This document shows positions 9,487-17,999 of a stretch of 64,000 bases of DNA, piece by piece; within the stretch, counting starts at the first letter, position 1; the number at the start of each line of letters is the position of its first letter. The position numbers and the translations under genes were made by a program. The notes beneath the pieces are model-generated. The model had not been told where the DNA came from and did not search any database. It saw nothing but the letters and a program-made list of their open reading frames with translations. The DNA is from CAIXSC01 sp046349915. GTDB taxonomy: Bacteria > Planctomycetota > Planctomycetia > Pirellulales > Pirellulaceae. The DNA is taken from NCBI GenBank assembly GCA_046349915.1, contig JAXMBL010000003.1, positions 2,294,001-2,358,000 on the forward strand. Direction: 5' to 3'.

Positions 9487-10056
9487 ATGAAGATCTACAC
9501 GAAAACTGGCGACGAAGGGGAAACTCATCTATTCGGAGGGCCGAAGCTGCGTAAAGATGCGGCTCGCATTGAGGCCTACGGCACGGTCGACGAACTCAAT
9601 GCCGTCTTGGGCATGGTCCGAGCGGATCACCCATCGCGCCACATCGACCAAACCCTCGAACGAATTCAGCATGAACTTTTCGCGGTGGGAGGCGAATTGG
9701 CGACCCCCGACCCAGTCTCGAAAGGCATGGATCTAGTCGGCGACGATCATGTCACTCGTCTGGAACAGGAGATCGACGCCTTCGAAACTCAACTGTCTCC
9801 GCTGCAGCAATTCATCCTGCCCGGCGGGTCCGCCCTGGCGGCTCATCTGCATATGGCTCGTACGGTATGTCGACGAGCGGAGCGGCGGACCGTGGCTTTG
9901 ATCCATGTGACTGAGCAACCTGCTTCGCCGCGAATCGTGAAGTACTTGAATCGACTGAGCGACCTGTTGTTCGTGATGGCTCGAGTCGCGAATGTCGAAG
10001 CGGGTGTGACGGACGTTCCCTGGCAAAAGCCCGCTCGGTCGGTCTCGACGCCGTGA
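9487..10056 (+). CDS. pduO: Cob(I)alamin adenosyltransferase, PduO type
   Basis: Transfers the 5'-deoxyadenosyl group of ATP to cob(I)alamin, making coenzyme B12. The 189 residues have the full PduO-type layout. The N-terminal ATP loop is MKIYTKTGDEGETHLFGG, followed by AYGTVDELNAVLG near residue 32 and the C-terminal signature RTVCRRAERRTVAL and VKYLNRLSDLLFVMAR. It is divergent from the propeller gene and stands alone. No cobalamin riboswitch was recognised in the 130-bp leader. A minisatellite follows the gene. Confidence 0.93.
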   Translation: MKIYTKTGDEGETHLFGGPKLRKDAARIEAYGTVDELNAVLGMVRADHPSRHIDQTLERIQHELFAVGGELATPDPVSKGMDLVGDDHVTRLEQEIDAFETQLSPLQQFILPGGSALAAHLHMARTVCRRAERRTVALIHVTEQPASPRIVKYLNRLSDLLFVMARVANVEAGVTDVPWQKPARSVSTP

Positions 10057-10105
10057 CCGCCACTTTACGAGGGGACCGGGGGTCGCTAGTGTGGGGCGGT
10101 CAATT

Positions 10106-10224
10106 GGTCATTGGTCATTGGTCATTGGTCATTGGTCATTGGTCATCGGTCATCGGTCATCGGTCATCGGTCATTGGTCATTGGTCATCGGTCATCGGTC
10201 ATCGGTCATCGGTCATCGGTCATT
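10106..10224. repeat. Heptamer tandem repeat (GGTCATT/GGTCATC, 17 copies)
   Basis: Seventeen perfect head-to-tail 7-mers cover 119 bp. They differ only at the seventh base, in the order 5 T, 4 C, 2 T, 5 C, 1 T. A degenerate copy (GGTCAATT) precedes them at 10099. The array lies 95 bp before the amtB start and would read as a GHWSLVI-type peptide, but has no coding support. The block pattern of T and C copies points to growth by duplication of multi-unit segments. Confidence 0.97.
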
Positions 10225-10318
10225 GCGGGGGGCGGGGTATGGCTGGGGTGGGAACCTGTTTAGGCGTTATGTCTTGAGGTGCGTGGTTCACGCGTTGAAT
10301 TAGCAAGGAAATCAGGCG

Positions 10319-11809
10319 ATGTTCTCGGGTGTGTTTGGTTTACAAAGAACTCTCATGGCGTTGGCGGCGACCATGATGTTGGTTCTTGGATGGGAACACG
10401 TCGCCTGGGGGCAGACGCCCGGAGCAGAAGCTGCGCGAGTTGAAGCTACGGGAACAGAAGCTGCGGGAATCGAGTTGGAGAAGGCGGCGGCGGCGACGGC
10501 CGAAGCTGCTTTAGCGGGCCATAACGCTTGGATGTTGACCTCCGCGGCTCTGGTGCTGTTCATGACGGCGCCCGGGTTGGCGATGTTCTACAGCGGATTG
10601 GTGCGCAAGAAAAATGTGCTGGGCGTGATGATGCAGTGCGTTTTCTTGATGGGGCTAATGACCGTGTTGTGGGGGCTGTTTGCCTATTCGCTTTCGTTTG
10701 GCGGCGACCCGACGAACGCGGCGGAGACGGGCTACAATGCGTATCTGGGCAATGGACAATTCCTTGGCATGCGCGGCGTTCAGCGGGAGTGGTCGGATTC
10801 GCTGCAAGCGCCGACGACGCCGATGGAGGGGAAGATCCCGCGTCTGACGCACATGCTGTTTCAAGGGATGTTCTTCATCATCACTCCCGCCTTGATCTGT
10901 GGAGCGTTTGCTGAACGGATGCGGTTCAAGACGCTGGTGGTGTTTGTCATTGTCTGGGGGACGGTGGTCTATTGTCCTTTATGTCACTGGGTCTGGGACG
11001 GAGGCATTCTGGCCTATGGCCCCGGTTGGGCGGGAGGCGCGCTGGACTACGCGGGCGGCACGGTCGTGCATATCAGCTCGGGCGTTTCCGCATTGGTCTG
11101 TGCGATCGTCATGGGGCGACGTCTGGGGTTCGGCAGCGAGCCGATGCCGCCGCACAATTTGACTTACACGACGCTCGGCGCGGCCATGCTGTGGGTCGGG
11201 TGGTTTGGTTTTAACGCGGGCAGTCAATTAGCGTCGGATGGGCTGGCGTCTAGCGCGTTCGCGGCGACGCACTTCGCGGCCGCGGCCGGCACCTTGGGCT
11301 GGGCGGGCGTCGAGTGGTTGATGCGAGGCAAGCCGAGCGTGCTGGGCGCCTGCTCGGGGGCGGTTGCCGGGTTGGTCTGCGTCACGCCGGCGGCTGGCTT
11401 CGTCCAGCTACTGCCCGCCATGCTCATGGGGTTGGCCGCGGGAGTGGCCTGTTCCTTTTCGTGCAGTCGCCTCAAAATGGCGTTTCGGTATGATGATTCA
11501 TTGGACGCGTTTGGCGTGCATGGGGTGGGCGGAACCCTGGGCGCGGTTTTGACGGGCGTCTTTGCGACTCGATCCGCGGCGGATCCCGCGATCTCGCAGG
11601 GGCAGCCCTTGGGGTTGATCGACGGCAACGCCTCGCTGCTGGGAGGTCAGTTGCTGGCGGTCGCCGTCACCTGGGTTTTCAGTGCAGTCGTGACATATGT
11701 CCTGTTGAAAGTGCTCGACGCAACACTCGGCCTGCGAGTGACTCGCGACGAAGAACTGCAGGGGTTGGATGTCAGCCAGCACGGCGAGGAAGGTTACATT
11801 TTTCTGTAG
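10319..11809 (+). CDS. amtB: Ammonium transporter AmtB
   Basis: Inner-membrane ammonium channel of 496 residues, with a signal peptide at about 1-32 and an alanine-rich linker before the first of 11 expected membrane helices. The pore residues are recognisable: the twin-histidine pair in VVHISSGVSALV and FGVHGVGGTLGA, the D in LDYAGGTVVH, and the phenylalanine-gate segment FFIITPALICGAFAERM. An AAGGAA site lies upstream of the ATG. The PII gene follows after 15 bp, as usual, because GlnK/GlnB plugs the channel. A minisatellite sits in the promoter region. Confidence 0.96.
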   Translation: MFSGVFGLQRTLMALAATMMLVLGWEHVAWGQTPGAEAARVEATGTEAAGIELEKAAAATAEAALAGHNAWMLTSAALVLFMTAPGLAMFYSGLVRKKNVLGVMMQCVFLMGLMTVLWGLFAYSLSFGGDPTNAAETGYNAYLGNGQFLGMRGVQREWSDSLQAPTTPMEGKIPRLTHMLFQGMFFIITPALICGAFAERMRFKTLVVFVIVWGTVVYCPLCHWVWDGGILAYGPGWAGGALDYAGGTVVHISSGVSALVCAIVMGRRLGFGSEPMPPHNLTYTTLGAAMLWVGWFGFNAGSQLASDGLASSAFAATHFAAAAGTLGWAGVEWLMRGKPSVLGACSGAVAGLVCVTPAAGFVQLLPAMLMGLAAGVACSFSCSRLKMAFRYDDSLDAFGVHGVGGTLGAVLTGVFATRSAADPAISQGQPLGLIDGNASLLGGQLLAVAVTWVFSAVVTYVLLKVLDATLGLRVTRDEELQGLDVSQHGEEGYIFL

Positions 11810-11824
11810 GAGCTTGTCAGCGTC

Positions 11825-12163
11825 ATGAAAAAGGTTGAAGCAGTCGTCCGCCATTTCAAGGTTGAAGACATTAAGAACGCGCTCACGGAACAGGGCATCC
11901 ATGGGATGACCATCACCGAAGTGCGCGGCTTTGGGCGCCAAAAAGGGCATACGGAAATGTACCGCGGCACGGAATACGCGGTCGATTTCGTCCCCAAGGT
12001 GAAGATCGAAGTCGTCTGCTCCGATGCGATGCTTCAGCAAGTGATCGATACGATCTTGCGCGGCGCTCAAACGGGACAGATCGGGGACGGAAAGATCTTC
12101 GTCGGCGATCTGAGCAACGTGATTCGCATCCGTACGGGCGAGACGGGCGAGGACGCGCTCTAG
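11825..12163 (+). CDS. glnB: Nitrogen regulatory protein PII
   Basis: Trimeric signal protein of 112 residues that senses ATP/ADP and 2-oxoglutarate and controls AmtB and nitrogen enzymes. The T-loop reads GFGRQKGHTEMYRGTEY, with the uridylylated Tyr51 in place. The B-loop TGQIGDGKIFV and C-loop VIRIRTGE are canonical. It is placed between amtB and glnD, only 4 bp before glnD. Being next to amtB it could equally be named glnK. Retention of Tyr51 next to a complete glnD implies that uridylylation operates. Confidence 0.96.
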   Translation: MKKVEAVVRHFKVEDIKNALTEQGIHGMTITEVRGFGRQKGHTEMYRGTEYAVDFVPKVKIEVVCSDAMLQQVIDTILRGAQTGQIGDGKIFVGDLSNVIRIRTGETGEDAL

Positions 12164-12167
12164 GAGT

Positions 12168-14822
12168 ATGTCTTCTTCCACTCGCCTGCCGCAAGTCGTT
12201 CTCGACGCTCGCGACAAGCTGGCGCTCGGCCGCGAGAAGCTTCGCAGGCGGCACGAGGAAGGCTCGCCGGGCATACAACTCTGCGCCGCGATCACCGAAC
12301 TGCTCGATTCCATCGTGCTGGATCTCTACCGCGAAACGCTCGCGACGTTGGAGATCGACGCGGCGATGTTCGAGCAGTCGGCGGCGTTGATTCCCTACGG
12401 CGGTTACGGCCGTCGGGACACTGCGCCGTATTCAGACGTCGACCTGATGTTGCTCCACGCCCCGGGCGCCGACAAGTTGGTGCTGCCGGTGGTGCGGCGC
12501 TTCACTCAACACGTGTTCGACGTCGGGTTGCAACTCGGCTTCAGCGCTCGCACGACCGCCGACGCCTGTCAAATGGGGCTGCGCGAGGCCACGATCTTCA
12601 CTTCGCTGGCGGAGAGCCGCCTCTTGGTCGGGAACGAAACGCTGTTCGCGAAGTTCGCCGAACAATTCCGCAAGTTGGCTCGTCGACGTGGGAGTCGGCT
12701 GATTCCGCTCATCGATGAGGCTCGACGCGACGAGCGTCGTCAATTCGGCGAAACCAACTATTTGCTCGAACCGCATGTCAAGCGCTCGCGCGGCGGCCTA
12801 CGCGATATCCAACTGGTGCGCTGGGTCGGGTTCGTGCGGTGCGGCGAGGTGGAGCCCGAGAATCTCATGCTCGCCGGCGTCTTGGCTCGCGAGGACTATC
12901 AACGCTTGCAGACCGCCCGCGAGTTTCTCTTGCGGTTGCGCAACGAACTGCATTTCCACGCGGGCAAAGCGCAAGACGTGCTGAATAAAAGCGAACAGCT
13001 GCGCTTGGCTCAATTGTACGGCTATCCCGGCGACGAAAGCGTGTTGCCGGTTGAGCAATTGATGCGGGATTATTTCAAGCACACCAGCGATGTGCGCTAC
13101 ATTGCCTCGAACTTCCTGGCGGACTCGCGACCAGTGCTCGGCGCGCTCGATCTGTTGTCGCCGTTGGTGAGCTACAAGTTGGATCGAGACTTTCGCGTGG
13201 GGCCGCGCTACATCTCCGTGACGTCGCGAGGCCTGTCGCGAGTGAGCGGCGACCCGGCTGAAATCCTGCGACTCATGGAACTCGCCAATCTCACCGATAA
13301 ACGCATCGAGCATCGGACGTGGTCGGCGATTCGCGAATCAATGCTGCGAGTCGAAGCGATTGACTACTCGCCCGAACTGGCTCATCGCTTCATGGCCTTG
13401 CTGGCTCAACCCGCGCGACTCGGCGAACTGCTGCGTCGTCTGCATGAACTCCGCGTGCTCGAGAAACTCATTCCCCCCCTCGCGCATGCTCGACACTTGA
13501 TGCAGTTCAACGACTTCCACAAATTCACGGTCGATGAGCATTCGATCCGAGCGGTGGAATGCGCCACCGAGTTTCGCACGCGTAACGATACGCTGGGGGA
13601 AGTCTATCGTGGCTTGCGCCGCAAGGACCTGCTCCATCTGGCTCTGCTGCTGCACGACCTGGGCAAGGGCTATGCCGGCGATCATAGTGAGGTGGGGCGA
13701 AAACTGTCCGAGGATGTCGGGCGACTGCTGGCCTTGAGCGAGGATGATGTCGACATACTGAAGTTTCTGGTGCACAAGCACCTGATCATGTCGCATCTGG
13801 CGCAGTGGCGCGACACCAGCGACGACGCCGTCGTGGTGAAGTTCGCGGTCGAAATGGGCACTCCCGACCGGCTGCAACAGATGTACTTGCTCACCTGCGC
13901 CGATCTTGCGGGAGTGGGCCCCAACGTGTTGACCGACTGGAAGCTGCGGTTGCTGACGGAATTGTATCAGCGAACCATGCGTCATCTGGCGGGTGATCCT
14001 CACGACACCTCGGGCCAAGAGTCAATTGCTCGCAAACGGATCGAGATTCGTTCTTTGGTCAAGCCCATCGCCGAGGCGGAGTGGTGGAACCGCCACCTGC
14101 AATCGTTGCCGCGATCCTACCTGCTGTCGCGCGCTCCCGAGGAAATTGTCGCGGAACTCGAGAGGCTGCGCGGGTTGGGACGTCGCGATGCGGTTGCTTG
14201 GAGCCAGTACGATGCGCGGCATCGGACCACGGAATACACCGTGGGGACTTACGAAGACATCACGGCGGGCGTTTTCCACAAATTAACTGGCGCCATCAGC
14301 AGCCAAGGATTGCGGATTCTCTCCGCCGAAATCAATACGCTCGGGGATGGCTTGGTCCTCGACCGCTTCATGGTCGAAGATCCCGATTACGCCGATGCGC
14401 CTCCGCCCGAACGAAGCGAGTCGGTCCATGCGGCGCTTGTGGCTGCTCTGAAGGACGAGACGGGACGACCACCGGCGTTTCGTCGAGTCTGGGGGGCGAA
14501 GCAAGGTCCAACGGCGGAGGAACTCGAGCAGAACCCGACCGTCGTGCGAATCGACACGCAGACCTCCGATCGCTACACGATCATTGACGTCTTCGCACTC
14601 GATCAACTCGGCTTGCTGTACGCGATTACTCGTACTTTGTTCGAGTTAGGGCTGAATGTCGGCGTCGCGAAAATCGGTACGCATCTCGACCAAGTCGTCG
14701 ACGTCTTTTATGTCACCGACCAGCAGGGACGAAAGGTCGTCGATGACCAGGCGATCAAGGAGATTCGGCAACGAATTTACGGAGCGATCGAGGAACTTCA
14801 ACGACGCTCCAGCTCGACGTGA
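12168..14822 (+). CDS. glnD: [Protein-PII] uridylyltransferase / uridylyl-removing enzyme
   Basis: Bifunctional enzyme of 884 residues that uridylylates PII when nitrogen is low and removes UMP when glutamine is high. The nucleotidyltransferase motif GGYGRRDTAPYSDVDLMLL lies at about 83-101. An HD hydrolase domain with HDLGKGYAGDHSEVG lies near 494. Two ACT domains end the protein (about 690-770 and 800-875, the latter with YTIIDVFALDQLGLLYAITR). Its start lies 4 bp after the PII stop, so translation is probably coupled. It completes an amtB-glnB-glnD operon. Confidence 0.95.
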   Translation: MSSSTRLPQVVLDARDKLALGREKLRRRHEEGSPGIQLCAAITELLDSIVLDLYRETLATLEIDAAMFEQSAALIPYGGYGRRDTAPYSDVDLMLLHAPGADKLVLPVVRRFTQHVFDVGLQLGFSARTTADACQMGLREATIFTSLAESRLLVGNETLFAKFAEQFRKLARRRGSRLIPLIDEARRDERRQFGETNYLLEPHVKRSRGGLRDIQLVRWVGFVRCGEVEPENLMLAGVLAREDYQRLQTAREFLLRLRNELHFHAGKAQDVLNKSEQLRLAQLYGYPGDESVLPVEQLMRDYFKHTSDVRYIASNFLADSRPVLGALDLLSPLVSYKLDRDFRVGPRYISVTSRGLSRVSGDPAEILRLMELANLTDKRIEHRTWSAIRESMLRVEAIDYSPELAHRFMALLAQPARLGELLRRLHELRVLEKLIPPLAHARHLMQFNDFHKFTVDEHSIRAVECATEFRTRNDTLGEVYRGLRRKDLLHLALLLHDLGKGYAGDHSEVGRKLSEDVGRLLALSEDDVDILKFLVHKHLIMSHLAQWRDTSDDAVVVKFAVEMGTPDRLQQMYLLTCADLAGVGPNVLTDWKLRLLTELYQRTMRHLAGDPHDTSGQESIARKRIEIRSLVKPIAEAEWWNRHLQSLPRSYLLSRAPEEIVAELERLRGLGRRDAVAWSQYDARHRTTEYTVGTYEDITAGVFHKLTGAISSQGLRILSAEINTLGDGLVLDRFMVEDPDYADAPPPERSESVHAALVAALKDETGRPPAFRRVWGAKQGPTAEELEQNPTVVRIDTQTSDRYTIIDVFALDQLGLLYAITRTLFELGLNVGVAKIGTHLDQVVDVFYVTDQQGRKVVDDQAIKEIRQRIYGAIEELQRRSSST

Positions 14823-14877
14823 TTCGCGCCGGGGCGCCTGAGAGCGAATTCCGAGTGACCTTGGCAGCGGGCCGGGT

Positions 14878-14895
14878 CGGCGAGCGAGCTCGCCG
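14878..14895. terminator. Hairpin downstream of glnD
   Basis: CGGCGAGC at 14878-14885 is the exact reverse complement of GCTCGCCG at 14888-14895. The site is 55 bp after the glnD stop and is followed by AAAAC. There is no T-run on the coding strand, so a role as terminator is only possible. Confidence 0.25.
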
Positions 14896-14960
14896 AAAAC
14901 CGAACGGGCTCGCCGAAAACACACGCATGCGGCCAGGCGGATTCTCTTGTTGAGGCTGCC

Positions 14961-15074
14961 CTAGCGACCGCCGCGGACCCAGAGCATTGCCAGATAGCCT
15001 AGCAGTGGGAAGAGCACAAAGATCGACACATAGGTGAAGATCGTGGTCCAGGCGTGTCGCGGCCAACGCGCCAT
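14961..15074 (-). CDS. Small single-span membrane protein, 37 aa
   Basis: Short frame beginning MARWPRHAWTTIFTYVSI and ending in a basic tail (LWVRGGR). One hydrophobic helix covers residues 9-32, with positive charges at both ends. The ATG at 15074 has GAGGG about 10 bases upstream. It is divergent from the zinc peptidase-like gene at 15111. The function cannot be inferred, and the main doubt is its size. Confidence 0.4.
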   Translation of the reverse strand: MARWPRHAWTTIFTYVSIFVLFPLLGYLAMLWVRGGR

Positions 15075-15110
15075 AATGGCGAACCCTCGTGTAAAAGTGG
15101 AACTCCAGAC

Positions 15111-16178
15111 ATGTACATCCAGAATATCAGAATGCCGGCTCGTTGGCTTCCCCTGGCGGTTCAAGTCGCCAAGAAGCCCCGACCGTGGGCTTGGGTGTGG
15201 GCGATCGGTTGGCTTCTGCTTTTGGGTAGTCGTGTATCGGTAGCGGCGGCGCCGGTTGGCGCGGAGGCCGCGGTGGAGTGGCTGGGCCAGAGCCGTCTCA
15301 CGCCCGCCCCGATCGATGCTGCTCGCAAGCACCTAGGAGAATCAGATGTCTTCACGCGGGCGATGAGTCGATTTGATCGCGAGAGTCGCTTGCGGCGAGG
15401 AGATGACCCGTCGGACGCCGAGTTTCGGCAATTCGCGGCCGCTCAGGCGCGGGAATGGAAGGGCGAACATTGGGAGCGAGTGGTGCGTGCGCTCGAGGCT
15501 TTACGTTCGCGGTTGGACGCCGTTCCGGCCCTGCCCTGGCCACGCGAGACTCTGTTCATCACGACGACCGGGCAAGAAGAAGGGGATGCCGCCTACTGCC
15601 GCGGCGCTGCGGTGATTTTGCCCGAGTCCGCGTTTCAGCGTTCGCAGGAACGACTCGAACGTTTGGTGGCCCATGAGTTGTTTCATGTTTTGAGCAACCA
15701 GAATTCCGAGTGGCGGGAGAGGGTTTATGCCGTCATTGGTTTCATCCCCTGCCCCGATGTTTCGTTGCCGATGGCTCTACGGGACCGAAAGATCACTAAT
15801 CCCGACGGGCCGCTCGCCGACTGCCGCATTGAATTAGAGGTCGAGGGAAGAAAGGCTCAATTCGTGCCCGTACTGTTGGCGACCAGCGATCGTTACGACG
15901 TGGCGAAAGGCGGCTCGTTCTTCCCCTACTTGAAGTTTCAACTGCTCGAGGTTGAGTCAGCCGAGGAAGGACGTTGGCGGGCAGTCGAGCGAGAAGGACG
16001 ACCCGTGCTGCTCGATCCGAAGGCGACCCCTGAATACGGTCGCAAGATTGGGGCGAATACCAACTACGTGATTCATCCCGACGAGACTTTAGCGGACAAC
16101 TTTGTGCATCTCGTGTTTCGCACCCCTGATTTGCCGAACCCCGAGATTATCGAGCGACTCCGCGCTGCCTTGCGGTAG
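15111..16178 (+). CDS. Secreted HExxH zinc peptidase-like protein
   Basis: A 355-residue exported protein with a signal peptide (core AWVWAIGWLLLLGSRVSVAA, residues about 27-46). Its body contains LVAHELFHVLSNQN, with the zinc-binding HELFH at 188-192. A distant conserved-looking YVIHPDETLADNFVHLV near residue 325 could supply a third ligand (the Glu of an ExxxD helix), as in gluzincins. I cannot place it in a named peptidase family. The start is uncertain: the ATG at 15111 was taken, but a longer frame opens at 15054. It lies alone between the small membrane protein gene and a convergent lipoprotein gene. Confidence 0.65.
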   Translation: MYIQNIRMPARWLPLAVQVAKKPRPWAWVWAIGWLLLLGSRVSVAAAPVGAEAAVEWLGQSRLTPAPIDAARKHLGESDVFTRAMSRFDRESRLRRGDDPSDAEFRQFAAAQAREWKGEHWERVVRALEALRSRLDAVPALPWPRETLFITTTGQEEGDAAYCRGAAVILPESAFQRSQERLERLVAHELFHVLSNQNSEWRERVYAVIGFIPCPDVSLPMALRDRKITNPDGPLADCRIELEVEGRKAQFVPVLLATSDRYDVAKGGSFFPYLKFQLLEVESAEEGRWRAVEREGRPVLLDPKATPEYGRKIGANTNYVIHPDETLADNFVHLVFRTPDLPNPEIIERLRAALR

Positions 16179-16263
16179 CTCCACCCGTAGCGGAATTCGC
16201 AAGAATTCCGCCGCTCGGAACCCGAACCAACGCCTGCCATCATCCGCTCAACCGTCGGCCCGA

Positions 16264-16785
16264 CTAACCACCCAGCATCGTGGTGAATTTGCCAGTCGAC
16301 TTCGTCTTCTTGGAACGGCCGAGCATGTCGTCCAGGGTGTTGGTGGGATCTTCTTCGACCAGCAGGACGTCGCCGGGCTGGATTGCGTAGTCCGACTGCA
16401 TCGCCACTTTGCGAGACGCTCGATCGAAATCAACTCCCATCCGATGTTTCGCGCCGGTAGGCGTAGTGCGGATCAACGTAATGTCCATACGCCGATACCG
16501 GCGGATGGCGCCGGAACGGGTGAGTAGATCTTGGACGTGGGTTTCTTTTTCGAGATCCACCTGGACTCGTTGCGAGGACGAGGCGCCCGCGTCTCGCAGC
16601 ACGACCACGCTGTGATTGGGCATCGCACCGTTTTGCGGCGGTTGACCGATGCCTGGCGCTTGTGGCGCCATCGCGTGATCGATGGACGCGGCGGAGGGGA
16701 GGGCTTGGCAACCCGTCGTCCCAAGCGATATGCCTGCCAGCAGGAGGAGCGAGGCCGTGAGGATAGCGTGTTGGGATCGAGTCAT
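16264..16785 (-). CDS. SLBB-like domain lipoprotein
   Basis: A 173-residue lipoprotein. The signal sequence ends at C26 (LGTTGC). The C-terminal half, from HVQDLLTRSGAIRRYRRMDI to YAIQPGDVLLVEED, aligns by eye with the last SLBB-type segment of the Wza homologue in this window (ALANINGLREVSSKRIWVA to YQLMPGDRLFIAEDD). It thus looks like an isolated export-protein module without the polysaccharide-export domain. The start at 16785 places the signal peptide at the N-terminus, and a longer upstream frame was discarded. The GGDEF gene ends 64 bp upstream, so the two are probably co-transcribed. Confidence 0.7.
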   Translation of the reverse strand: MTRSQHAILTASLLLLAGISLGTTGCQALPSAASIDHAMAPQAPGIGQPPQNGAMPNHSVVVLRDAGASSSQRVQVDLEKETHVQDLLTRSGAIRRYRRMDITLIRTTPTGAKHRMGVDFDRASRKVAMQSDYAIQPGDVLLVEEDPTNTLDDMLGRSKKTKSTGKFTTMLGG

Positions 16786-16849
16786 GGGAGCCACTCCGTC
16801 GTTAAAGTTGCCGCAGATTTCCCTGTCTGCGCGACCGTTACAGCCCCTA

Positions 16850-17752
16850 CTATCGGTCGGACTGGGGAGTGAATTCAGTGTTTTCTCGTTTTTCGTGGCA
16901 ATTCCCTGGTTTACAACAATTCCCACCCGCCAACTTGGCAAGACGTAACCCCTCGTCAGCCTGGCGGAACAGCTTTTTGAAGTCTTCGTGGCTATGGATC
17001 TGAGCAAATGCCCAGCCGACGCTCGCCGTGACAGGCGAAGGGGGCTGATTGCAGACTTGCCGCACTTCGTTGATACGCCGATATGCCTCCGACGGCTTAG
17101 TGATAGGGACGGCGAGAATAAACTCGTCTCCCCCCCAGCGGGCCAATTGTTCGTCGGGCTTTACGATCGCTTGCAGTTGGTGAGCGACTAGACGCAGAAT
17201 TTGGTCGCCTGCGGCGAGCCCTTCGGCTTCGTTGATCGATTTAAAGCGGTCGAGATCCAGGATGGCGATGGCGATGGAGAGTGGAGGCGAGTTGGGCTGG
17301 GTGCATCGCTCGACGAAACTCGCCCAGCCGCGTCGACCAAGCAGGCCAGTCAACGGATCGCGATGGGCCTCGATCTGAAGTTTGGCAGCCTCGCGCGCCA
17401 GCGCCGCGTAGTCGCCTGCCAGTCGTGCGATGGTTACGACCGACGAGCCAGCGAGGTTGTCGGGGAGCATGACGCGATGGGCGACATAGTCGCCGTTCGG
17501 GAAATCTGAGTGGCTGCGGAAGGGCGGCTCAACAGCGGGAGATAACTCCCAGACCAACTGGTCGGTCGCCTCGGGGGAATCCGCTGGTCGAGCACGAATC
17601 GTCTGGGTAAGGACGAGGTCGGCGGCTGTCGGGATTGGGGTTCCTGGGGAGACTTGAATCCAATCAAAGTCGTCGGCCAGTCGCCATTCAATTAGCCAAG
17701 CGGGCGGGGCATCCGTGGAGCCAACTATCGCGACTCGCCAACGTGGGGACAT
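16850..17752 (-). CDS. GGDEF-domain diguanylate cyclase
   Basis: A 300-residue cytoplasmic protein whose C-terminal GGDEF domain (about 128-280) makes cyclic di-GMP from two GTP. The active-site RWGGDEF at 205-211 is intact. DPLTGLLGRRGW opens the domain and LDLDRFKSINEAEGLAAGD holds the metal-binding Asp. The product-inhibition RxxD site is not canonical: KPDE stands in its place, so feedback control may be weak. The N-terminal 125 residues match no sensor domain that I recognise. It lies just upstream of the SLBB lipoprotein gene, which could suggest a link to polysaccharide secretion. Confidence 0.88.
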   Translation of the reverse strand: MSPRWRVAIVGSTDAPPAWLIEWRLADDFDWIQVSPGTPIPTAADLVLTQTIRARPADSPEATDQLVWELSPAVEPPFRSHSDFPNGDYVAHRVMLPDNLAGSSVVTIARLAGDYAALAREAAKLQIEAHRDPLTGLLGRRGWASFVERCTQPNSPPLSIAIAILDLDRFKSINEAEGLAAGDQILRLVAHQLQAIVKPDEQLARWGGDEFILAVPITKPSEAYRRINEVRQVCNQPPSPVTASVGWAFAQIHSHEDFKKLFRQADEGLRLAKLAGGNCCKPGNCHEKRENTEFTPQSDR

Positions 17753-17999
17753 AGGATTTGCGTCACCGATGCCGATGTGCGTGAGAAGAAGGAATTCGTT
17801 GCGGCAATTCGAGTTTTAGCGGAGATTCGGCGGGGGAAGCAACGGGCGAGAGCGAGGATCGCTGACGCCTTGTGAAGCGGATAAGGCTCGTCTGCCCACT
17901 GCCCACTGTAGTAGCTCGTTGTTAGAATCGGACGGCGCGGCAACGCGATAAGAGCTCCCCTCCATCCCCCCTGCCCCGATTCGCTGGGAAAGGTATGCC

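Noticed and set aside
10053..10303. Open frames reading GHWSLVI-type repeats across the heptamer array
   Set aside because: The peptide repeat is a translation of the minisatellite, open in two frames, with no ribosome site or domain.
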